From: Limnohabitans sp.
Lineage (GTDB): Bacteria > Pseudomonadota > Gammaproteobacteria > Burkholderiales > Burkholderiaceae_C
Assembly (NCBI GenBank): GCA_030729445.1
Contig: JANQXJ010000060.1
Coordinates: forward strand, 1 to 7,115
Reading direction: 5' to 3'
Length of the DNA: 7,115 nucleotides
In this document: positions 1-5,394 of the stretch, piece by piece
Layout of the letters: each line of letters opens with the position of its first letter
Position numbering within the stretch: the stretch's first letter is position 1
Translations under genes and position numbers: made by a program
The notes under the pieces: model-generated
The model's input: the letters and a program-made list of their open reading frames with translations, nothing else
Database searches by the model: none
What the model was told of the DNA's origin: nothing

Positions 1-715
1 ATGAATAGACGGGCCGCTCGGCTTGCTTGGGGATGAAGTAATACATCATGCCCAGGAAACCAGCCGTGAGGAAGAAGCCCACGGCGTTGTGGCCGTACCA
101 CCATTGCACCATGGCGTCTTGCACGCCTGCATAAGCAGAATACGAGTGCAGCAGGCCTGTGGGCAACTGGATGTTGTTGACGATGTGCAACAAAGCCACG
201 GCGATGATGAAAGCACCAAAGAACCAGTTGGCCACGTAAATGTGACGCACTTTGCGAATGCCCACCGTGCCAAAGAACACAAAAGCAAACGCCACCCAGA
301 CCACCGCGATCAGCACGTCAATGGGCCAAATCAGCTCGGCGTACTCTCGGCTTTGAGTCAAACCCAAAGGCAAAGAAATGGCAGCCAAAACAATGACCAG
401 CTGCCAACCCCAAAAGGTGAAAGCGGCCACTTTGTCGTTGATCAGGCGCACATTGCAGGTGCGCTGGACCACGTAGTAAGCTGCGGCAAACAATCCACAA
501 CCACCAAACGCAAAAATCACCGCGTTGGTGTGCAAGGGCCGCAGACGGCCATAGCTGAGCCAGGAAATACCGAAATTGAGCTCCGGCCAGGTCAGTTGGG
601 CCGCGATGATCACGCCCACCAGCATGCCCACCACACCCCAAACCACCGTCATGATGGCGAATTGCCTGACAACTTTGTCGTTGTAGGTCGTCGCCTGCGT
701 ATTGGCAAATTGCAT
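1..715 (-). CDS. ccoN: cbb3-type cytochrome c oxidase subunit I, N-terminal part (runs off the left edge)
   Basis: CcoN is the membrane-embedded catalytic subunit of the cbb3 oxidase, which reduces oxygen to water at a heme b3-CuB centre at low oxygen tension. The minus-strand frame is open from an ATG at 715 to base 2, giving 238 codons, about half of a typical CcoN. It shows several hydrophobic helices. The helix II segment LHTNAVIFAFGG carries H62, the expected low-spin heme b ligand. The segment WWYGHNAVGF carries H209, the expected CuB ligand. These correspond by motif to His60 and His207 of the Pseudomonas stutzeri enzyme (family knowledge). The start is supported by an AGAGGTG ribosome site four bases upstream. 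The gene lies 73 bases after ccoS on the same strand, and ccoO, ccoQ and ccoP would be expected beyond the edge. An FNR/Anr box upstream suggests low-oxygen induction. Identity is near certain; the rest of the gene is not visible. Confidence 0.96.
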   Translation of the reverse strand, partial: MQFANTQATTYNDKVVRQFAIMTVVWGVVGMLVGVIIAAQLTWPELNFGISWLSYGRLRPLHTNAVIFAFGGCGLFAAAYYVVQRTCNVRLINDKVAAFTFWGWQLVIVLAAISLPLGLTQSREYAELIWPIDVLIAVVWVAFAFVFFGTVGIRKVRHIYVANWFFGAFIIAVALLHIVNNIQLPTGLLHSYSAYAGVQDAMVQWWYGHNAVGFFLTAGFLGMMYYFIPKQAERPVYS

Positions 716-778
716 TTTCACCTCTTGTTTTTAAAAAAATCTACTTTTGGAGTTTGCCCGGGTGGGCGCCTTGGACAC

Positions 779-792
779 TTGATCAAAATCAA
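779..792 (-). promoter_or_regulatory. FNR/Anr-type operator upstream of ccoN
   Basis: The bases TTGATCAAAATCAA are an exact match to the FNR/Anr/FnrL consensus TTGAT-N4-ATCAA. The site overlaps the ccoS stop codon (789-791). Its centre at 785.5 lies about 70 bases before the ccoN ATG. With the class II spacing of 41.5 bases, transcription would start near 744 on the minus strand and leave a 29-base leader containing the ccoN ribosome site. The -10 at that position (751-756, CAAACT on the minus strand) is weak, keeping only A2, A4 and T6 of TATAAT. A better hexamer, TAGATT at 738-743, would place the box near -54. Operator identity is strong; the exact promoter is uncertain. The layout fits a separate anaerobic promoter for ccoNOQP. 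Confidence 0.85.
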
Positions 793-926
793 TCGTCACG
801 CAAAATACGATCGCCTTCGGCCTCAATGTCTTCAAATTGGCCACGGTCAATGGCCCACCAAAGGCCAGCCAAGATGAAAAACACCAAGGCCACGGACAAA
901 GGAATCAACAAATAAAGAATGTCCAT
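789..926 (-). CDS. ccoS: cbb3-type cytochrome oxidase assembly protein CcoS
   Basis: This 45-residue protein starts MDILYLLIPLSVALVFFILA. It has a single N-terminal membrane helix at about residues 3-24, followed by GLWWAIDRGQFEDIEAEG and an acidic tail ending ILRDD. The hydrophobic helix, the WWA...GQFEDIE stretch and the size are characteristic of CcoS (FixS). That family is required to insert cofactors, heme b and probably CuB, into the cbb3 oxidase; the precise chemistry is unresolved. It begins nine bases after the ccoI stop, so the two are almost certainly co-transcribed and probably translationally linked. The ribosome site is weak, with only a GAG within TTTGAGAAAACAGC upstream. The stop codon lies inside the FNR-type operator for ccoN. 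It was found by translating the gap between ccoI and ccoN. Confidence 0.93.
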   Translation of the reverse strand: MDILYLLIPLSVALVFFILAGLWWAIDRGQFEDIEAEGDRILRDD

Positions 927-935
927 GCTGTTTTC

Positions 936-3326
936 TCAAACGGGTTGAAAGGCCACCGCCTGCTGCTGCAGCGACTCGGGCAAGGCCTGCGACAGGCGCA
1001 AAGCATTGAGCACCACCAACAAAGAACTGAGCGCCATGCCCAAGCCTGCAGCCCAAGCGGGCAACCAGCCCATCAAGGCCAGCGGCACACAAGCGGCGTT
1101 GTAAACAGCCGCCCACCACAGGTTTTGCCGCACGATGCGCATCGTTTGACGGCTGCGCTGCACCGTGCTGACCAACACACCGAGCTGCCCACCCATCAAC
1201 ACAAAATCGGATTTGGACTGCGCCAGCGGCACCGCTTGGCCCAGCGCGAAGGACACATCGGCCCCGGCCAAGACCGGCCCGTCGTTCAGGCCATCGCCCA
1301 CCATGGCCACTTTGTGCCCCTGGGCCTGCAGGGCCTGCAGCGCTTGCAATTTGTGCTGGGGGCTGCAGCCGCCTAGTGCATCTGCAATGCCCACGGCCTG
1401 TGCCACTTGAGCCACCGCAGCGGGGCCGTCGCCCGACAAAACCTTCAGAGTCAAACCCATTTGCGACAAGGCCCGTACCACGCCCGCTGCTTCTGGGCGC
1501 ACTTGCTCGGCCAACTCAAAGCTGGCCAGCCACCCCGACGCATCGGCCAGACTGACCTGCAGGTGGTGCCCAGCGCGTGCAGGGGCCGCGCAAAAAGCGG
1601 CAGAGCCCAAACGCAAAGTTTGGGCGTCTTGACCTGGCCGCATCAAAATGGCTTGCACCCCCTGCCCTGCCAGCTCACTCACGTCCTGTGCGACCAGCGC
1701 TTCCAAGGCCTGCAAACGCCCTGCGACTTCGGCGCGTCGACGGGCCTCGGACCAAAGGGCACGCGAGACCGGGTGCAAGGAATGCCGCGCCAAGCTGCCT
1801 GCCCAATCCAAGGCCTGAGCCTGACTCACACCTTCGCGGGGGTGGATGCAGGCCACTTCAAAAGCATCGCGTGTCAGGGTGCCGGTCTTGTCAAAAATCA
1901 CGGTGTCAATCAGCGCCAGGTTTTGCAGGGCGCTCAGGCGCCGCACCAGCACACCGCTGCGGGCCAATGCCCCGGCGGTGGCCAACATGGCCGCAGGCGT
2001 GGCCAAAGACAAAGCACAAGGACAGGTCACGATCAGCACCGCCACCGCCACCATCACCGCGTGGGCGGGGTCGGTGGGCCACCAGTAAATGGCCGAAGCC
2101 AGCGAGGCCAGCATCACCGCCACCAAAAAGGGTTTGGCCCAACGGTCCACCAGCTGCGCCATGGCGGGCTTGGAAACCGAGGCGCTTTCCATCAGTGCCA
2201 CGATTTGTGCGTAGCGGGTGGCCGCGCCAATTTGCTCGATTTGCACCTGCAGCGTGCCGCTCAGGTTGTGGCTGCCGGCAATGACGCGGTCACCCACGCC
2301 CCGCGCGAGAGGCCGTGACTCGCCTGTCAGCAAGGCCTCGTCCACCTGGGTCTGGCCAGCCAGCACCCGGCCATCACCTGCAAAAGCCTCGCCGGGCAAG
2401 ACCTCGATCACATCCCCCACTTGCAAGCGGCGGATGGACATCAGCGCCCAAGTGCCATCGCTCTGGCGCTTGCGCACGCTGTCGGGCAAGCGGTTGAGCA
2501 CCGCCTCCAGCGCCCCGGCTGTGCGGTCGCGCATGCGCAGCTCCAGCCAGCGGCCCGTCAGCAAAAAGAACACGAACATGGTGAACGAGTCAAAAAAGAC
2601 CTCGGCCCCGAACGGGCCTTGCGGCTCGAAGGTGCCCAGCGTGCTGACCACAAAAGTCACCACCATGCCCAAGGCCACAGGCAAGTCCATGCTGATCTGG
2701 CGCTCGCGCAGGTCACGCCAGGCCTGGCTGAAAAACGGGGTGCACGAGAAAAACATCACCGGTAAAGACAACACCCAGGAAGCCCAGCGCAGCAAATGCA
2801 CCGCTTCGTCCGAGATGTCGCCCGGCTGGCTGAGGTACGTCGGTGTGGCGTACATCATGACTTGCATCATGCACATGGCCGCCACCGCCCAACGCCAAAC
2901 CATGCGACGGGCCTCCTCGCGCCTGCGCGCATGCGCGTGGGCATCGTTGGCGGGCAAGGCCTTGTAGCCATGACGCTCGACCGAGCGCATCCATTCGGAG
3001 GGGCGCGTCAGATCAGGCGACCAGACGATCTGACCCCGGTGACTGGCACCGCTGATTTGGACCGACTGCACACCCGGCACGGCCCGCAAAGCATCTTCCA
3101 GGGTAATGGCGCAGGCCGCGCAATGCATGCCTTCAAACACCACGCTGGAACGCCAGCAGCCCGAGTCGGTTTTTTCGGGCAAGCTGAACGCCGACCATTC
3201 CTCGGGCGCATCGAGCAACTCCAGCCGCCGCTGCGGGTTATCGCGCTCAGCAGTGGCCAATGCCGAGGTAACCCCTTGGTCGGGGGGCGCAGCATGCAGG
3301 CCGGGCAAAACATTGACTTGGGTCAT
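936..3326 (-). CDS. ccoI: Copper-translocating P1B-type ATPase of the cbb3 oxidase assembly pathway
   Basis: CcoI (FixI, CopA2-like) is an inner-membrane P1B-type ATPase that moves Cu(I) out of the cytoplasm for delivery to the CuB site of the cbb3 oxidase. Visible in the 796 residues are a metal-binding domain with GMHCAAC (C69, C72), the actuator TGES (334-337), the transport motif CPC in a membrane helix (435-437), the phosphorylation site DKTGT (D479), the nucleotide-domain HP (518-519) and GDGLND (677-682). The last helices hold YN (742-743) and MALSS (764-768), matching the Cu(I) P1B-1 signature. Four hydrophobic helices lie at about 142-165, 178-199, 213-233 and 243-262. The first ~58 residues have no cysteine, whereas many CcoI proteins carry a Cys-rich element before the metal-binding domain. 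The frame is open to a TTG at 3374, but that lies inside the FNR palindrome, so the ATG at 3326 is chosen. There is no Shine-Dalgarno sequence upstream, consistent with a leaderless transcript. ccoS follows after nine bases. Confidence 0.94.
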   Translation of the reverse strand: MTQVNVLPGLHAAPPDQGVTSALATAERDNPQRRLELLDAPEEWSAFSLPEKTDSGCWRSSVVFEGMHCAACAITLEDALRAVPGVQSVQISGASHRGQIVWSPDLTRPSEWMRSVERHGYKALPANDAHAHARRREEARRMVWRWAVAAMCMMQVMMYATPTYLSQPGDISDEAVHLLRWASWVLSLPVMFFSCTPFFSQAWRDLRERQISMDLPVALGMVVTFVVSTLGTFEPQGPFGAEVFFDSFTMFVFFLLTGRWLELRMRDRTAGALEAVLNRLPDSVRKRQSDGTWALMSIRRLQVGDVIEVLPGEAFAGDGRVLAGQTQVDEALLTGESRPLARGVGDRVIAGSHNLSGTLQVQIEQIGAATRYAQIVALMESASVSKPAMAQLVDRWAKPFLVAVMLASLASAIYWWPTDPAHAVMVAVAVLIVTCPCALSLATPAAMLATAGALARSGVLVRRLSALQNLALIDTVIFDKTGTLTRDAFEVACIHPREGVSQAQALDWAGSLARHSLHPVSRALWSEARRRAEVAGRLQALEALVAQDVSELAGQGVQAILMRPGQDAQTLRLGSAAFCAAPARAGHHLQVSLADASGWLASFELAEQVRPEAAGVVRALSQMGLTLKVLSGDGPAAVAQVAQAVGIADALGGCSPQHKLQALQALQAQGHKVAMVGDGLNDGPVLAGADVSFALGQAVPLAQSKSDFVLMGGQLGVLVSTVQRSRQTMRIVRQNLWWAAVYNAACVPLALMGWLPAWAAGLGMALSSLLVVLNALRLSQALPESLQQQAVAFQPV

Positions 3327-3332
3327 GTTTAG

Positions 3333-3338
3333 AAGATA
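3333..3338 (-). promoter_or_regulatory. Predicted -10 element of the ccoI promoter
   Basis: On the minus strand the hexamer TATCTT keeps T1, A2, T3 and T6 of TATAAT. If its first base is at -12, the +1 base is 3326, which is the A of the ccoI ATG. The centre of the FNR-type palindrome (3367.5) then falls exactly at -41.5, the classical class II activator position. The agreement of three independent positions supports the call, but no transcript data are available. Confidence 0.55.
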
Positions 3339-3358
3339 CGACAGCTGCCCTGTCAAAA

Positions 3359-3376
3359 GCTTGATGTACATCAAGC
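3359..3376. promoter_or_regulatory. FNR/Anr operator in the divergent ccoI-usp promoter region
   Basis: GCTTGATGTACATCAAGC is an 18-bp perfect palindrome containing the full FNR/Anr consensus TTGAT-N4-ATCAA at 3361-3374. It lies between two divergent genes, 33 bases before the ccoI ATG and 57 bases before the usp ATG. Its centre, 3367.5, is 41.5 bases from a plausible +1 on each side: 3326 leftward and about 3409 rightward. Both sides have a -10-like hexamer in the right place. In known systems FNR or Anr binds such sites with an oxygen-labile 4Fe-4S cluster and activates at low oxygen. Use by a different FNR-family paralogue such as Dnr or FixK cannot be excluded from sequence. Confidence 0.88.
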
Positions 3377-3396
3377 GCTGCCATTTGCCGCTCTTT

Positions 3397-3402
3397 TAAG
3401 CT
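3397..3402 (+). promoter_or_regulatory. Possible -10 element of the usp promoter
   Basis: TAAGCT keeps the three most conserved bases of TATAAT (T1, A2, T6). It would place +1 near 3409, with the FNR palindrome centred at -41.5 and a leader of about 25 bases carrying the AGGAG ribosome site. The hexamer alone is poor; the call rests on its spacing from the operator. Confidence 0.35.
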
Positions 3403-3433
3403 GGGTTTTTGTCATTTTCAACAGGAGCTCCTC

Positions 3434-3877
3434 ATGTACAAACGCATCCTCGTGGCCACCGATGGTTCCACCTTGTCCAAAAAAGCCGTGGCCAGCGCCA
3501 TCGAACTGGCAGCCACCTGTGGCGCGGAACTGATCGCGATCAAGGTGGTGCCGCGCTACCCGCAGGCTTACTTTGAGGGCAGCATCCCGCTGTCGAGCGA
3601 GGAAATCTCGCGCGTCGAAGCCCAGTGGACCGAAACGGCCCGGGTTCAGTTGGCCACGGTCGAGAAGAACGCGAAAGTCAAAGCTGTCAACACCAAAGCC
3701 ATCACTGTCAAATCAGACGTGGTCTCGGACGCCATCATTGCGGCGGCCAAAAAGCACAAAGCCGACCTGATCGTCATGGCCTCACACGGCCGCAAAGGTA
3801 TCAAGCGCCTGCTCTTGGGCAGTGAAACCCAGCAAGTGTTGACGCATTCGCACATTCCGGTGCTGGTGCTGCGCTGA
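3434..3877 (+). CDS. Universal stress protein, UspA family, single domain
   Basis: This 147-residue soluble protein has the length of one Usp domain. It opens with MYKRILVATDGS, the usual first beta strand with the nucleotide-contacting Asp (D10). It ends with ASHGRKGIKRLLLGS (116-130) followed by HIPVLVLR. The ATP-binding signature is G-2x-G-9x-G-S/T; here the first glycine is alanine (A116) while G119, G129 and S130 are kept, so ATP binding is likely but unproven. The start is supported by AGGAG six bases upstream. The gene diverges from ccoI and shares an FNR-type palindrome with it, which suggests induction at low oxygen, as known for Anr-controlled usp genes in Pseudomonas. Usp proteins aid survival of energy stress, but the molecular role of this one cannot be read from sequence. 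No clear intrinsic terminator follows. Confidence 0.93.
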   Translation: MYKRILVATDGSTLSKKAVASAIELAATCGAELIAIKVVPRYPQAYFEGSIPLSSEEISRVEAQWTETARVQLATVEKNAKVKAVNTKAITVKSDVVSDAIIAAAKKHKADLIVMASHGRKGIKRLLLGSETQQVLTHSHIPVLVLR

Positions 3878-3976
3878 CGGGCGCTTGAGGCGAAGCTGTT
3901 CTGTCTGGGCCTTAGGGCTTGGCGCGGACAGACAAAAACTCTGCCGTGCGCAAGGGTTTGAACGCATTTAATTAGA

Positions 3977-3982
3977 TAAAAT
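3977..3982 (+). promoter_or_regulatory. Possible -10 element before the solute-binding protein gene
   Basis: TAAAAT lies in the AT-rich stretch of the 133-base gap after usp and matches five of six bases of TATAAT. No good -35 lies at 16-18 bases; TTGAAC at 3958-3963 is too close, with a 13-base spacer. If the hexamer is used, transcription would start near 3989, downstream of the ATG at 3981 and about 20 bases before the ATG at 4011. That favours the later start. Otherwise the gap 3878-3980 shows only a weak hairpin. Confidence 0.3.
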
Positions 3983-4010
3983 GTATTCAATTCATCCTTC
4001 AGCACAGCCC

Positions 4011-5330
4011 ATGAAAACACTTTGCACAGGCCTTTGCAGCCACCGGTCAAGCCCTGGCCTGAACGGTCTTTTTGCGGCGAACATCCTGAGTCTGAAGATG
4101 GTCATGGCGGCCATGCTTTTGGTGGGGAGTGCCCAAGGACAGGTTCTGACCATCGAAAGCTGGCGAAAGGACGACCAGATCTTTTGGGACAAGGTGCTGA
4201 TCCCCGCCTTTCAGCGCCAGCACCCCGACATCAAGGTGCAGTTCAAACCCGAAGAACCCCTCGCCTACGATGCACGGCTGGAAGCCCGCTTGTCCACCCG
4301 GCGCGCAGGCGACCTGATCTTTTGCAGACCCTTTGACGCCAGTGTGCGCATGCAGGCCAAGGGCTACCTGGTCCCCCTGAAGGAAGAAGCACTCAAAAAC
4401 TTCAACCTACAGGCTCGTCGCGCCTGGACCACCGACGACGGCCAGACCACTTATTGTTTACCCGTGGCCTATGTCATGCATGGGCTGTTCTACAACAAGA
4501 AAATCCTGCGCGACTTGAAGCTCGAGCCCCCCAGCACCTGGGACCAGTTCTACCAATTGCTCAGCCAAGTGGCGGCCAGCAAAACAGTGACGCCCTTGGC
4601 CCTGGGCACCGCCGACATGTGGGAATCCACCCAAGTGGTGTTCACGGGCCTGGGGCCTAATTTTTGGGAAGGTGAAAAGGCCCGGCTCGGACTGATGGAG
4701 GGCACCGTCAAATTCACCGACCCGGGCTTTCTCAAGGCTTGGAGAATGATGGCCCAACTCAAGCCCTACATGCACCCCCAGCAAAACAGCATGAGTAACG
4801 GTGACATCCAGCTCTTGTTTGCCACAGGCAATGCGGCGGTCTACCCCTCAGGTTCGTGGGACATCGATTTTTTGCGCAGCACCAGCTTTGCTTACAAAAA
4901 ACCCATCGAACTCGGTGTCTTCAAACCCCCTGTTGAACACGAAGGTCAGCCCTGTCACATCTCGGTGCACCCCGATTTCGGCATCGGTGTGAATAAAAAC
5001 AGCCCCAACCAAGCCGCTGCGCTCCAGTTCATTGCCTGGCTTGGCACGGCCGATTTCGCTCAATTGCTCACCGACACCCTGACCGGGTACTTTCCACTGG
5101 CCGACCATCCCGTCAAAATCAACGACCCTTTGGGTCAGGACATGATGGGCTGGCGACGCAGTTGCCAAGACACCATCCGCCTGAACGCCCAGAAACTCAA
5201 CCGGGTCTGGCCCTCCATGGAAGAAGAGCTTTGGTTTGCCAATGTCAAGGTGCTCAACCAGGACATCAGCCCCGAGCAAGCGGCGCAGCACATTCAGCGT
5301 GTGCACGAGAAAAACGCTTACCTCAAATAA
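4011..5330 (+). CDS. Extracellular solute-binding protein of ABC transporter type (sugar-like, SBP family 1), orphan
   Basis: The product is an exported binding protein that would capture a solute in the periplasm and hand it to an ABC permease; the ligand is unknown, with sugar or sugar derivative as the family default. The mature part starts near QVLTIESWRKDD. It has the first-lobe pattern PAFQRQHPDIKV, a middle VMHGLFYNKKIL...PPSTWDQF and the family segment NGDIQLLFATGNAAVYPSGS (263-282). From the ATG at 4011 it has 439 residues. A hydrophobic core MVMAAMLLVG (30-39) and probable cleavage after SAQG (40-43) form the signal peptide, preceded by an unusually long 29-residue leader. Starts at 3981 (10 residues longer) and 4098 (29 shorter) are possible; none has a clear Shine-Dalgarno sequence. 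No permease or ATPase gene is adjacent: usp lies before it and matB converges after it. It may therefore rely on transporter parts elsewhere or act as a sensor. Confidence 0.85.
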   Translation: MKTLCTGLCSHRSSPGLNGLFAANILSLKMVMAAMLLVGSAQGQVLTIESWRKDDQIFWDKVLIPAFQRQHPDIKVQFKPEEPLAYDARLEARLSTRRAGDLIFCRPFDASVRMQAKGYLVPLKEEALKNFNLQARRAWTTDDGQTTYCLPVAYVMHGLFYNKKILRDLKLEPPSTWDQFYQLLSQVAASKTVTPLALGTADMWESTQVVFTGLGPNFWEGEKARLGLMEGTVKFTDPGFLKAWRMMAQLKPYMHPQQNSMSNGDIQLLFATGNAAVYPSGSWDIDFLRSTSFAYKKPIELGVFKPPVEHEGQPCHISVHPDFGIGVNKNSPNQAAALQFIAWLGTADFAQLLTDTLTGYFPLADHPVKINDPLGQDMMGWRRSCQDTIRLNAQKLNRVWPSMEEELWFANVKVLNQDISPEQAAQHIQRVHEKNAYLK

Positions 5331-5366
5331 AAACCGCCCAAGACCACCGGACGAGGTCATGGGCGG
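5325..5366 (-). terminator. Intrinsic terminator of matB, overlapping the end of the convergent gene
   Basis: Read on the minus strand, CCGCCCATGACC (5366-5355) pairs with GGTCTTGGGCGG (5345-5334), giving twelve positions with one A-A mismatch and a nine-base loop. TTTTTATTT (5333-5325) follows directly. This is a strong rho-independent terminator for the leftward matB transcript, whose stop codon is 29 bases before the hairpin. The U-tract covers the TAA (5328-5330) of the solute-binding protein gene. For rightward transcripts the hairpin has no following T-run, so it could protect the 3' end but is not expected to terminate by itself. Confidence 0.85.
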
Positions 5367-5394
5367 GGCACCCCTCAAGATCGGGTCAAAAACT

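Noticed and set aside
771..786. Second possible FNR site, TTGATCAAGTGTCCAA on the minus strand
   Set aside because: Only one half-site matches. The overlapping TTGAT-N4-ATCAA at 779-792 is an exact match and explains the sequence.
23..877. Long plus-strand open frame of 284 codons opposite ccoN
   Set aside because: It is antisense to ccoN and ccoS, is rich in His, Gln and Arg as expected from a mirrored GC-rich gene, and has no recognisable motif.
837..2967. Several plus-strand frames opposite ccoI
   Set aside because: All lie antisense to the well-supported P-type ATPase frame and show low-complexity Pro/Arg/His/Gln composition.
3327..3374. Longer ccoI start (TTG at 3374 or ATG at 3371)
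   Set aside because: Both codons lie within the FNR palindrome and have no ribosome site; the added residues look unlike the family. The ATG at 3326 fits the promoter geometry.
3902..3934. Imperfect hairpin TGTCTG/CAGACA after usp as a terminator
   Set aside because: The six-base stem has a poorly paired interior and is followed by ACAAAAACT rather than a T-run in the direction of usp, so intrinsic termination is not supported.
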